A stretch of 64,000 bases of DNA from Homarus americanus (lineage: Eukaryota > Arthropoda > Malacostraca > Decapoda > Nephropidae), in the NCBI RefSeq assembly GCF_018991925.1, contig NW_024735554.1, forward strand, positions 4,027,839 through 4,091,838, in the 5' to 3' direction. The translations under genes and the position numbers were made by a program. Below the pieces are notes generated by a model. The model was given only the letters and a program-made list of their open reading frames with translations. It had not been told where the DNA came from and searched no databases. Positions 11,106 through 23,529 of this stretch are shown here, piece after piece. How positions within the stretch are numbered: position 1 is the first letter of the stretch; every line of letters begins with the position of its first letter.

Positions 11106-11216
11106 CATATAGTGCCACTGGGTATGAGACAGTACCCAACATAGTGCCCTTGGGTATGAGACAGTACCCAACATAGTGCCCCTGGGTATGAGACAGTACC
11201 CAACATAGAGCCCTTG
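11106..11216. repeat. 32-bp minisatellite, right part
   Basis: Three further units of the same repeat on the far side of the LINE, showing the array existed before the insertion. Confidence 0.92.
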
Positions 11217-12450
11217 GTATCAATGCCTAGAAAGTTTATTATGCTCTGTGGTAGGTCTACTATTTAAGTGGGTAGCTGTTGCCATAACTGAGATGTCTGC
11301 AGCTTTTCTCACCAGGTTCAAGACCATGCAGTACAGTATACCTGGATTTAACACTGAATTCTTGTGTTGTGGATGGGTGAGGTGTCAGGTCAGGAGTCAA
11401 GAATCCCAACTGAACCGAATAGGACTTTAAACTTCGACTCTCAGGTTGTGGACTTTTTAAGTGTGAGTTCTTTGCCAGGAGTAACACTGTTAATTGTCCA
11501 GTGGCTGAGTATGGTCCTGTGTGAATGTATGTGTCCCCTAAATTACTCTTTATTTTTCGTTTAGGGTAACACTTCTAAAACTGGTAAGTTACTGAGATAT
11601 AGACCTGCAAAGCTGAAGTAAGTACAGTATACAAGGCAATTTGAGAATTTTTTTATTTCTTTAGTGAATTAACATATTTCATTCTTTATGTTGAATTTTT
11701 ATTCTTATAATATACTGTACTGTACCATGTAAAGTAATTTTGTTTAGGTGTTTGAGTTATCACCAGTACAGATATAACCACTTGGGTACAGGGTTCTCTC
11801 TCTGCTGACTAAGATCTTATGACATTAGCCAAATAAAATTTTAAAAGTAGTATCCTGTGTTGAAGGTGTTAATATAGTCTCCACAGTAATTAGTTTTATT
11901 GTAACTAAAATTGTCTTTTGGGGGGGGGGATAATTTCACAAATCCTCATAATGTCACGAACCTTGAAGCATCATCACTGCTGAGTACGGTATATACAGTA
12001 CGTACTGGTTTAGTGTCACAAAAGGTTGTATTGTTGCCACTTGTCCTTTATACCTTTGTGTGTAAAAAGTAATTACCCTGTATTAGAATATTTAGAGATT
12101 GTCAGACTCTATAGTGTTCACAAAGAATACTCATTCTTAAGCTAACCTTTTTACCTGGCAACATGACTTTAAAAAATCATAAGTTCAGGGAAATTAAAAT
12201 TATGTACATGCAAACTTTTTTATTATATTGTTTAATATATTTTTCATCTTTATCTCTGATGTTTACTTCAGTTGAAGTCAATCTTACAGCACTGTACATG
12301 GATTCAGCAAGAGTTTGGAAATAGTCATGACCCATCTCCATAAGCAACACAAGTCTTTGTTACTTGTCCTTGGTCAAATTGTTCTACTGTTTATAATTGT
12401 TGTACAGTATACCTGTAGTATCTAGATTCTGTATACAGTATTGTAAACAA
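11217..12450. other. Intronic DNA, no gene
   Basis: No feature beyond a G run near 11921. Short frames at 11248-11564 lack domains. Confidence 0.5.
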
Positions 12451-15400
12451 TATACAGTACCTGCATGGTCTATGTACACCATATACAGTACCAGCATGGT
12501 CTATGTACACCATATACAGTACCAGCATGGTCTATGTACACCATATACAGTACCTGCATGGTCTATGTACACCATATACAGTACCTGCATGGTCTATGTA
12601 CACCATATACAGTACCAGCATGGTCTATGTACACCATATACAGTACCAGCATACATGCACATATACAGTACCAGCATGGTCTATGTACACCATATACAGT
12701 ACCAGCATGGTCTATGTACACCATATACAGTACCAGCATGGTCTATGTACACCATATACAGTACCAGCATGGTCTATGTACACCATATACAGTGCCAGCA
12801 TGGTCTATGTACACCATATACAGTACCAGCATGGTCTATGTGCACACTATATACAGTACCAGCATGGTCTATGCACACCATATACAGCACCAGCATGGTC
12901 TATGTAACACCATATACAGTGCACCAGCATGGTCTATGTACACCATATACAGTACCAGCATGGTCTATGCACACCACATACAGTACCTGCATGGTCTATG
13001 TACACCATATACAGTACCTGCATGGTCTATGCACACCATATAACAGTACCAGCATGGTCTATGCACACCATATACAGTACCAGCATGGTCTATGTGTACA
13101 CTATATACAGTACCAGCATGGTCTATGCACACTATATACAGTACCAGCATGGTCTATGCACACCATATACAGCACCAGCATGGTCTATGCACACCATATA
13201 CAGTGCACCAGCATGGTCTATGCACACCATATACAGTACCAGCATGGTCTATGCACACCATATACAGTACCTGCATGGTCTATGTACACCATATACAGTA
13301 CCTGCATGGTCTATGTACACCATATACAGTACCAGCATGGTCTATGTACACCATATACAGTACTCAGCATGGTCTATGTACACCATATACAGCACCAGCA
13401 TGGTCTATGCACAACTATATACAGTGCACCAGCATGGTCTATGTACACCATATACAGTACCAGCATGGTCTATGCACACCATATACAAAAATTGTGCATG
13501 GTCTATGTACACCATATACAGTACCAGCATGGTCTATGCACACCATACAGTACCAGCATGGTCTATGCACACCATATACAGTAATTACATGGTCTATGTA
13601 CACCATACAGCACCAGCATGGTCTATGCACACCATATACAGCACCAGCATGGTCTATGCACACCATATACACAGCACCAGCATGGTCTATGCACACCATA
13701 TACAGTACTGCATGGTCTATGCACACCATATACAGTACCAGCATGGTCTATGTACACCATATACAGTACCAGCATGGTCTATGTACACCATATACAGTAC
13801 CTGCATGGTCTATGCACACTATATACAGTACCAGCATGGTCTATGTAATAATTCATATACAGTACCAGCATGGTCTATGCACACCATATACAGTACCAGC
13901 ATGGTCTATGCACACCATATATACAGTACCAGCATGGTCTATGCACACTATATACAGCACATGGTCTATGTACACTATATACAGTACCTGCATGGTCTAT
14001 GCACATTCATATACAGCACCAGCATGGTCTATGTACACCATATACAGCACCAGCATGGTCTATGCACACCATATACAGTACCAGCATGGTCTATGTACAC
14101 CATACAGTACCAGCATGGTCTAGTAATAACCATACAGTACCAGCATGGTCTATGTACACTATATACAGTACCAGCATGGTCTATGTAATAATTATATACA
14201 GTACCAGCATGGTCTATGCACACACCATATACAGTACCAGCATGGTCTATGCACACCATATACAGTACCAGCATGGTCTATGTACACCATATACAGCACC
14301 AGCATGGTCTATGCACACCATATACAGTACCAGCATGGTCTATGTACGCCATATACAGTACCAGCATGGTCTATGCACACCATATACAGTACCAGCATGG
14401 TCTATGCACACCATATACAGTACCAGCACATGGTCTATGTACACCATATACAGTACCAGCATGGTCTGTACACCATATACAGTACCAGCATGGTTTATGT
14501 ACACCATATACAGTACCAGCATGGTCTATGGACACCATATACAGTACTACATGGTCTATGTACACCATATACAGTACCAGCATGGTCTATGCACACCATA
14601 TACAGTACTAGTACATGGTCTATGTACACCATATACAGCACCAGCATGGTCTATGCACACCATATACAGTACCTGCATGGTCTATGCACACATATACAGT
14701 ACCTGCACATGGTCTATGCACACCATATACAGCACCTGCATGGTCTATGTACACCATATACAGCACCAGCATGGTCTATGCACACTACATACAGTACCTG
14801 CATGGTCTGTGTGGTCTGCACCATATACGTGCATGGTCTATGTACACCATATACAGTACCTGCATGGTCTATGTACACCATATACAGTACCTGCATGGTC
14901 TATGTACACCATATACAGTACCAGCATGGTCTATGTACACCATATACAGTACCAGCATGGTCTATGTACACCATATACAGTACCAGCATGGTCTATGTAC
15001 ACATATACAGTACCAGCATGGTCTGTACCATATACAGTACCAGCATGGTCTATGTACCCATATCTGACCAGCATGGTCTATGTACACCATATACAGTACC
15101 TGCATGGTCTATGTACACCATATACAGTACCAGCATGGTCTATGTCACCATATACAGTCCAGCATTCTATGCCATATACAGTACCAGCATGGTCTATGTA
15201 CACCATATACAGTACCAGCATGGTTATCCACCATATACAGTACCGCATGGCTTGCACCATATACAGTACCAGCATGGTCTGACACCATATACAGTACCAG
15301 CATGGTCTGTACACCATATACAGTACCAGCATGGTCTGTACACCATATACAGTACCAGCATGGTCTGCTGGCATATACAGTACCAGCATGGTCTATGTAC

Positions 15401-17599
15401 ACCATATACAGTACCAGCATGGTCTATGTACACCATATACAGTACCAGCATGGTTACATATACAACCACCAGCATGGTCTATGCACACCATATACAGTAC
15501 CTGCATGGTCTGTACACCATATACAGTACCTGCAGGTCTATGTACACCATACAGTACCTGCATGGTCTATGTGCACCATATACAGTACCAGCATGGTCTA
15601 TGTACACCATATACCAGTACCAGCATGGTCTGTACAGTACCAGCATGGTCTTGTGCACCATCAGTACCGCATGGTCTGTACACCATATACAGTACCAGCA
15701 TGGTCTATGTACACCATATACAGTACCTGCATGGTCTATGTACACCATATACAGTCCGCATGTCTATGCACACCATATCGTACCTGCATGGTCTATGTAC
15801 ACCATATACAGTACCAGCATGGTCTATGTGCACCATATACAGCACCAGCATGGTCTATGCACATATATACAGTACCAGCATGTTCTATGTACACCATATA
15901 CAGTACCTGCATGGTCTATGTACACATATACAGTACCTGCATGGTCTGCAACCATATACAGTACCAGCATGGTCTGTACACCATATACAGTACCAGCATG
16001 GTCTATGTGCACACCATATACATGCACCATGGTCTATGTACACCATATACAGTACCTGCATGGTCTATGTACACCATATACAGTACCAGCATGGTCTATG
16101 TACCATATACAGTACCAGCATGGTCTATGTACACCATATACAGTACCTGCATGGTCTATGTGCACCATATACAGTACCAGCATGGTCTGTGTACACCATA
16201 TACAGTACCTGTGGTTATGTACACCATATACAGTACCAGCATGGTCTATGTACACCATATACAGTACCAGCATGGTCTATGTACACCATATACAGTACCA
16301 GCATGGTCTGTAGCACCATATACAGTACCAGCATGGTCTAGCACACCCATATACCCAGTACCAGCATGAGATCTTATGTTGCACCATATACAGTACCAGC
16401 ATGGTCTGTGTACACCATATACAGTACTTAATGGTCTATGTACGCACACCATATACAGTACCTGCATGGTCTATATGCACCATACAGTACCTGCATGGTC
16501 TATGTGCACCATATACAGTGCCAGCATAGTCTATGTACACCATATACAGGCTGCATGGTCTGTACACCATATACAGTACCTGCATAGTTGTCATGCACCA
16601 TATACAGTACCAGCATGGTCTATATTGCACCATACCAATTGCCAGCATGAGGTCTATGTACACCATATACAGTAGCATGGTCTATGTGCACCATATACAG
16701 TACCAGCATGGTCTATGTGCACCATATACAGTGCCCTTCATGGTCTGTGTGCACCATATACCACAGTGCCTGCATGGTCTATGTACACCATATACAGTAC
16801 CTGCATGGTCTGTATTGCACCATATACCCAATTCCAGCATGGTCTATGTGCACCATATACAGTAGCCTGCATGAGGATCTGTGTACACCATATACGGTAC
16901 CTGCATGGTCTATGTGCACCATATACAGTACCTGCATGGTCTGTATTGCACCATATACAGTGTGCCAGCATGGTCTATGCACCATATATACAGTACCAGC
17001 ATGGTCTATGTACACCATATACCCAGTACCAGCATGGTCTATATTGCACCATATACAGTACTGCATAGTGCTATGTACACCATATACAGGTACCTGCCAT
17101 GGTCTATGTACACCATATACAGTACCTGCATGGTCTATGTGCACCATGTAGTACCAGCATGGTCTATGTACACCATATACAGTACCAGCATGGTCTATGT
17201 GCACCATACAGTGCCCTGCATGGTCTATGTGCACCATATACAGTACCTGCATGGTCTATGTACACCATATACAGTGCCAGCATGAGATGCTGTATTTGCA
17301 CCATATGCAGTGCCTGCATGGTCTGTGTGCACCATATGCAGTACCAGCATGGTCTGTGTGCACCATATACAGTGCCAGCATAGTCTGTGTTGCACCATAT
17401 ACAGTACCTGCATGGTCTATGTACACCATATACAGTACCTGCATGGTCTATGTACACCATATACAGTACCAGCATGGTCTATGTACACCATATACAGTAC
17501 CAGCATGGTCTATGTACACCATATACAGTACCTGCATGGTCTATGTACACCATATACAGTACCAGCATGGTCTATGTACACCATATACAGTACCAGCAT
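12451..17599. repeat. 5.1-kb minisatellite of a 31-bp unit in MTF1 intron 1
   Basis: About 165 tandem copies, each built on CATGGTCTATGTACACC followed by ATATACAGTACCAG. Frequent variants are ACCTG for ACCAG, GCACACC for GTACACC and GTGCACC. From about 12.45 to 14.9 kb units are mostly full length. From about 15.0 to 16.4 kb many have 1-6 base deletions. From about 16.4 to 17.4 kb TGTGCACC and TTGCACC forms dominate. The last 200 bp return to near-perfect units. The + strand consensus has no stop in any frame, which explains open frames of up to 722 codons; they are not genes. Confidence 0.98.
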
Positions 17600-17699
17600 T
17601 ACCTATACTGTACTGTACAGTTTGTTGAATTGTCCCCACATTGTCTTTATACTGTACAGTACAAGCCAAACCAATTGTAAACTTATATGATGATTTTAT

Positions 17700-18545
17700 T
17701 GAATAATTATTATTATTATTATTATTATTATTATCATCATCATATCCTGGAGGCAAGGTACTAAGGATGTGTTCTGTGTTGACAGCTTGTGTTTCATCTG
17801 ATTCCATGCATCAACTATTGGGATTAGGTCCAGTAAGTTCCCAGGCCATTTAAACACTTAAATAGCCTTACATACACTTCGTGAGGAGTGAAGTTTTGTT
17901 GTTGTTTTGGTGGGATAATGAGATGGCATATTCAGGTCCTTTTACAGTCAGTGTTGAATTGTTATTCTCACACATGTTGATATGTGTTGGTTTTTTGGGG
18001 ATGACATTGCCAATTTCATCATCACTTCTCATCTCATTAACATCTGGGTTTTTTTTTGGAGGGGGGGGGGGAATAGCCCACCCAGGCACAGTTGCCAAAT
18101 CCACCAAACATTGCCCGTTAAAGTACCTGTAAAAGAGAGAGAGTGAAGCAACATTGTGGCAAAGAGAAAGGGAAGAAAGATTATCAACTAAAGGAGGAGA
18201 GTCAATAAGACAAAATGCCTTTGATTCCACCCTATCTTACAGTTGGACAGAAGAAGAGCCACCCCAGATATGAGAGCAGTACTCCAAGTTAGGACGAATG
18301 AATCCCTTATAAACGTGAAGCAACTGCTCAGGAGTGAAGTAACTACTGCATCTGTACAGCATTCCCAGCTTTCGGGAGGCAGCTTTAGCAATGTTGTGGA
18401 TGTGTGGCTTCCATGACATATTAGAGGAGATGGTGAGGCCTAGCATATCAATTTTAGAACTTGGCAGAATGATGCTCTGTGTTTTTTCTGTCTTCAGAAT
18501 GTGAGAAAAACTGATGTAACTGCCCCAGGATACTGTAAGCTAAAC
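17700..18545 (-). mobile_element. LINE C-terminal fragment with (ATT)n tail
   Basis: The minus strand reads SFSHILKTEKTQSIIL, then MLGLTISSNMSWKPHI, VYKGFIRPNLEYCSHIWGG and VESKAFCLIDSPPL. This order is typical of the region after the catalytic core of jockey-like reverse transcriptases. A frameshift lies near 18235. The tail is the triplet run at 17706-17735. It abuts the 31-bp minisatellite within 100 bp. Confidence 0.88.
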
Positions 18546-19820
18546 ACACTGGCCATGTGGAAATCATGTGCAGAGGCCCAAGGCACCACTGAATTGGGAA
18601 AAAAAATTTAATGCCTAATATAATTTGGCGGGCAGTAACTAGACCTTAATTTTAGCACTTAGAAATGTCTCTAAGTAACGGGATAAAAAAAATTGCAGAC
18701 ACTGTAGTTCTGTAGTACAGTATAGATGGGAGGAATTGGGAAATTATTTGAACATGTTCAGAACCCCCAAATCTGTGTATGGTATCTGCTTCTAAGGCTG
18801 TAAAAATGTGATATTTACAAATTAAGCTTCATCTGGGGAAACTTAATTCAAAGCAACAGAGGCAAGATACAGTAGTTGAGTCAGGTGTACTAGACATAGA
18901 TGATTGAGGAGACTGTCATTGTCAGCAAGTAGTGACGTTTTACTGCTGCTAATATCACAGTCACTGGCTTCCATGGTAAGTGTAGGAGAACACTTTGGTT
19001 CAGCTGTTATACTGTACGTAGTGTAATACTGAGACAGTTATATAGAGTTTCAGGTAAATGAGATTGTACTCAATTGCCATTTAATCCACCTCTACCTACC
19101 CCACCTCTCCATCATCAAGGTGCCTTTTGATTTTTTATATCATGGTGTGGAATGAATCTTGTTATGTGCACCAGTATCAAGGTAATGTGTGGCTGTGCTT
19201 CTCATAATGTAGCACACTGCATAACACAGATTTATTATAAGTGTAAAGTACTTTTAATCTTACCGAAAACTGGGTGAACAAACAGTTGTCGTGCGGCCAT
19301 TTGTGTCTCTGTCCCAGTTTCCCTGGCTGAAGAGAGATGTCGCTGTCACTAACAATATGTGCCCCAGGAAAAATTAAGTGTATGGCACTTTATGGAGTTT
19401 TGCACAGCTATGTAAGTGCTCAGCCCAGAGGGAGCATTGCCCACCATACAGTATCTTCATCTGTCTCACCTAGAGTTGTTAACAATATTACACATAAAGT
19501 GACCAGCTTAGAACATTGAAATTATGATGGCTTCTGTTTATCCATCCTTGGATTACTTCTGTACATAATTCTTTTTAGCATTTTAATTGATTTTTGCACT
19601 GGTAAGGCCTTGTGTGCTTCGTAAATACAATTCAGGTTGTTTGTATTAAGAATGATGTATGGCATACACCTAAAAACACCTTGAAATTGGGGTAAAACAT
19701 TACCTATGTTATTCCTTGTGGAAACTCTTCATTGAAGATTATGAAAGATCTTTAAATTAACAAAAATCACTGCCAGACATTTTGAACTTGTCTTCTGAAT
19801 ATAGAATATCTCAATTTCAG
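18546..19820. other. End of intron 1, no gene
   Basis: No domain, RNA gene or clear repeat seen. It ends in the TCAATTTCAG acceptor of exon 2. Confidence 0.5.
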
Positions 19821-20047
19821 GTACATCCAACATACCATTCGAGAGAATGAAATTGTGATGCATATCCACCCAGGAGAATCAGGGATGCAAATGCCAGATG
19901 AACCAAGTCATGCCACACTTACCATCCAGGCCACAGATCCTGCCACCAACACCACCACAACTCGCCGATTCCATTGCACATACCAAGGCTGTGACCGCAC
20001 CTATAGCACTCCAGGCAACTTACGTACACATTTAAAGACACACAGAG
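19821..20047 (+). CDS. MTF1: MTF1 coding exon 2 (pre-finger block, zinc finger 1)
   Basis: Residues 89-164 plus one base of Gly165. The acceptor is TTTCAG and the donor GTAAGC. It begins with the conserved Tyr-Ile-Gln-His-Thr-Ile block and an ATLTIQ stretch (120-125) that matches ATLTLQ in vertebrate MTF-1. Finger 1 uses Cys141, Cys146, His159 and His163 with CX4CX12HX3H spacing. The helix region STPGNLRTH is almost the vertebrate sequence. Confidence 0.96.
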
Positions 20048-20084
20048 GTAAGCTCATGACTTATACAGTACAGTCTTTTACTTT

Positions 20085-20165
20085 TACTTTTTTACTTTTA
20101 TCCTCTTCACCACTGATCGGCTTGTTAGCCGCCCGGGCGATCGGTCACGTCTCTGTCACGCACTT
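20085..20165 (-). mobile_element. LINE 3' end fragment
   Basis: Reverse complement of the element end seen at 612-720 and 21640-21720; shared core GCCGATCAGTGGTGAAGAGG. It lies 40 bp into intron 2, and read-through of this intron creates a spurious long frame. Confidence 0.8.
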
Positions 20166-20482
20166 GGTTTATAAATTGAAGTTCTGTACTGTATCTGTAT
20201 CTCTAAATCTCTCACATTCTTGCTTCACAAGCAAGTGGCAATTGCTTTATTTTTTTTTTAGTAAATTCTTGAATGGAGAATTCTTCAGGTGTGTATGGGA
20301 CCATTCTCTCCTGGTATTCTCTGTGGTGAATTATTATTATGGGTACAAGAGTTGTGTAAATGTCAGTAACCTCTGGAGCTCTCCATGGCATCATAAAACT
20401 TTAAACGTTTGGATAACTTCATGTTTCATGTTATTTAATCATGCCAGTTTTTCAGTTTTCTATCAAAATTAACTGATTCCAG

Positions 20483-20633
20483 GAGAATTCAGATTCCAGT
20501 GTCGAGCTACAGGATGTGGCAAGGCATTTCTCACGTCATATTCACTCAAGGTGCACCTCAGAGTCCACGCCCAGCAGAAGCCTTACACTTGTGAAAATGA
20601 TGGATGCCAAAAAGCCTTCACTACTTTGTACAG
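20483..20633 (+). CDS. MTF1: MTF1 coding exon 3 (zinc finger 2, first part of finger 3)
   Basis: Residues 165-214 plus two bases of Arg215. Finger 2: Cys171, Cys176, His189, His193, with the conserved [19 protein letters not shown]. Finger 3 begins with Cys201 and Cys206 and is split at Leu-Tyr-Arg. Acceptor GATTCCAG, donor GTGAGA. Confidence 0.96.
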
Positions 20634-20869
20634 GTGAGACACTCACATGTTCTTACCTCTCATTTTACTATTGTTGATGGATTATAGGCAGTCCCTTATT
20701 TGCGAAGGTTTGATTTGAAAAAAAAAAAACTTGAATTTGCAAGGAAAATATTGTCCCATGATTTTTATTTACAAAAGATAAACCCAAAGTTATGAAAAAG
20801 AAATGTGCTATTTTCAAATATTTTACCTAGTAAAACTTTTTTTTACGACCAGTATGCTTACTTGTTTCA
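20634..20869. other. Intron with a pogo-like terminus
   Basis: GGCAGTCCCTTATTTGCGAAGG near 20688 resembles the tip of a Tigger-type element. Its partner end was not found. Confidence 0.3.
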
Positions 20870-21133
20870 TTAGTCTCTGACTCTCACAAAAATTGTGACC
20901 AAGTCCCAGGTTGCTGATCAGACTTTCTGCCTCATTTACACACAATTACAGGGTCTCAATTGTTTCTCTTACTTTGACAACACAACATTCATATATTGTT
21001 TCTCACTATTGATATTTTTTGGGGTATTTTTGTATTTATTTACGGTCCATTATTGTAATTATTATTATCATTATTTTGTTTTATTTTTTAATAAATTTTT
21101 GTATTGATTTTTATTAATTATTATTACCTGTAC

Positions 21134-21169
<36 letters not shown>

Positions 21170-21255
21170 GTTATTATTATTATTATTATTATTATATTTT
21201 CGCTACCACGCCCCTATGTGGGTCAGTGACCTGTGCCTGGGTGGTCCCCGAGATA
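20870..21255 (+). repeat. Dispersed repeat family T, copy 2
   Basis: Same block order as 4806-5245, with its own (ATT)n run at about 21140-21195. It joins directly to LINE coding sequence at 21256. Confidence 0.8.
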
Positions 21256-21735
21256 TGCTAGGGACTGTCAGTTGATTGAAAATGTCCAAAGGAGGGCCAC
21301 CGGACTGGTGCCTGCATTACGGCACCATAGCTACCCTGAGAGATGAAGAGCACCTGAAATTGCCTAGCTTATACTACAGACCGGCAAGGGGCGACCTAAT
21401 TGAGGTGTATAAGCATCTCAAAGGGCACTACTCTGTCGAGTGCCCTTACCTGGAGCTCAAGGTTGAAGAATACCACAAGCCCAGAAAACAGCGAGGGGTA
21501 ACTTTTTCTGGGTGAGAGTTGTGAACTCTTGGAACAATCTGCCAGAGTGTTGTGACAGCACCGAGTGTGAGCTCTTTCAAGACCAGACTTGACCAACACT
21601 GGAGCGGGTTCAGATACACTCAGAAGCCTGTGCATGCCCAGTACCTGCAACAGCACGTAACAGAGATGTGACCAATCACCCAAGCGGCTAAAGAGCCGAT
21701 CAGTGGTGAAGAGGATATGAAAAATAAATAAATAA
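21256..21735 (+). mobile_element. LINE C-terminal fragment
   Basis: The plus strand reads LIENVQRRATGLVPALRH and, after a frameshift near 21340, LKLPSLYYRPARGDLIEVYK, then WNNLPE and SFKTRLDQHW. This is the standard C-terminus of many CR1/jockey-like reverse transcriptases. It ends in an A-rich tail at about 21720-21740. Confidence 0.92.
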
Positions 21736-21739
21736 AAAC

Positions 21740-22393
21740 ATTTTCATGGCATTTTAAAAAATTTGGGGGGATTAAATTTGTTTTGAAGAAGTGTATCTGA
21801 GCCTTTATAATAGGAATACTTATGGGAAAATGGAGACGCTTATAGTTCATAATAATGGGTAGAATGTTCTTTACTTAAATACTTTAATACAAAAGGCATA
21901 ACTAGAGACAGATGTTGTGAAGGAAATTTGATAATACAGGTACATTAGTAACAATACAGTAATAGCAACAGGATACTGGGATAGAGAGTTAATGAAAAAC
22001 TTGTAATTGGATTGTTGTAAGAAAATGTAATGATATTCTCCCTCAGATAAGAATTTTTTTAATAACTTCTTCCTATTATGCACCAGTCTATTGTTTCAGA
22101 TTATTTACTGCAACTTTTATTACATCCCACAAGAGGAGGATGTCTCTCACTGATCTCTTGTGGTGCTTCTTCATCTTCTCCCGTTCTCATCCATCGTTTA
22201 TATGTGTATTTATTTCACTAAGTTGCTCATGTATGTTGCTGCTGTGGTCAGGGTGGTGGAGTTCAGGTTCAGTACTATGGCCAGCAGTGGAAGGGCAAGT
22301 TCAGATGACACTCTCCTTGCATGATACAGGTTTTAATATCTCAATGGCACTAGTTGTTGTGGTGTTTTTGTAAATGTTATTTCTTTTGTTTAG
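21740..22393. other. Intron 3 remainder, no gene
   Basis: No recognisable feature. It ends in the TTTTGTTTAG acceptor. Confidence 0.5.
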
Positions 22394-22525
22394 ATTGAGA
22401 GCCCACCAGCGCCTTCACAATGGGGACACATTCAACTGTAGCCAGGATGGTTGTGTTCGTATCTTCACTACACTGTCAGACTTGAGGAAGCATGTTCGCA
22501 CCCACACTGGAGAGAAACCATTTAA
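22394..22525 (+). CDS. MTF1: MTF1 coding exon 4 (end of finger 3, finger 4)
   Basis: Residues 215 (last base) to 258 plus two bases of Lys259. It completes finger 3 with His219 and His223 ([10 protein letters not shown]). Finger 4: Cys230, Cys235, His248, His252, with [19 protein letters not shown] almost as in vertebrates. The linker between fingers 3 and 4 is one residue short of TGEKP, as it also is in human MTF-1. Confidence 0.96.
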
Positions 22526-22784
22526 GTATGTGCAGTTATTGATGTTTCTTTATATAATATATTTATGCTTATTCGAACTATGTTTTACAGTTCACTCAAA
22601 GATTTATTTAAGTTTTGATACTACTAGTTTGAGTGTACAGCTAATATCAAGAGATTAACTAAATACTGTATTGAATTTTATGAGAATGGTTTATTTGCTA
22701 CTCATTTATTTTTGGTTTAATTCACAAGACTTATTGGTGGTAGGAAATGGGTGCAGGTGTACAAGACATGTGTCTCTCCTACAG

Positions 22785-22858
22785 GTGTGAAGAAGATGGT
22801 TGTGGCAAGTCCTTCACTGTGAGTCATCATCTTCGAACTCATAAACGGATACACACTG
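22785..22858 (+). CDS. MTF1: MTF1 coding exon 5 (zinc finger 5)
   Basis: A 74-nt exon for residues 259-283 plus one base of Gly284. Finger 5: Cys260, Cys265, His278, His282 ([13 protein letters not shown]). Its phases match both neighbours, which confirms an exon too short to stand out on its own. Confidence 0.95.
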
Positions 22859-23529
22859 GTACGCTGAAACACCAGCTTAATTACTAACAGTGAACATTTT
22901 ATCTCTTAGAATGTTTCTTGACAATAGTGTGACTTATATGTTCAGGGATACTCAAGGCTACATCAGTTTCATTGATGTATCCAACAACTATCAAAGGTAC
23001 AGTAAATCCTCTATTTACATCATTCCTAATTATGTCTTTTTCCCCTTACCATCGTTGACATAGGGTATTGGGAACAAATTTTGGCTTAAATTGCGTTGTT
23101 TCAAATTACTTAACTTCTTTTTGAAAAATTTAAATATTCGTGCGCCACTGTCTCTACTTTGAGCAGCCTCCACACACAATTTTCTCTGCCATCTCTGGTT
23201 AGTGTTAAAGCTTATTTATTCAGCACTTACTGTATTTCCATGCATAAGTAAGGGTTTGTTCAACTTATGTTGATATTTAATAGGAAATATGGGATTTAGG
23301 TACTGTATAAAAATAAGTTTCTCATAGTTGCATCTGCTAGTTCCTGTGATCAGTTGTTTAGTTTCTGTCCAATGCTATTAATTCACATTTTCACCACATA
23401 TGTTGTTTGGCTTTGCTTCCTTTGATAAATGTGTAACATTTCAATAATCTAACTAGAAATGTTTAGATTCCTGTTTAACAGTTACAAAAAAGAAAGAAAA
23501 TTGCAAAGAAAACCTCATATGAATTAAAT
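22859..23529. other. Intron 5, left part
   Basis: No gene. CAGTAAATCCTCTATTTACA at about 22999-23018 resembles a pogo-like terminus, but its partner is not clear. Confidence 0.35.

Noticed and set aside
10118..11223. Open frames with MLGTVSYP-type repeats
   Set aside because: Translation of the 32-bp minisatellite, partly fused to a LINE fragment; not a protein gene.
12451..17599. CRISPR-like array
   Set aside because: Units are contiguous with no unique spacers, and the setting is an animal intron.
12397..17690. Open frames of 60-722 codons over the 31-bp minisatellite on both strands
   Set aside because: They follow from a unit length of 1 mod 3 and stop-free units. The peptides are the repeat read cyclically, with no start context or domain.
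19855..20472. 205-codon frame across the finger 1 exon
   Set aside because: It reads past a good GTAAGC donor into intron 2 and a LINE fragment. Splicing at 20047 continues the finger array.
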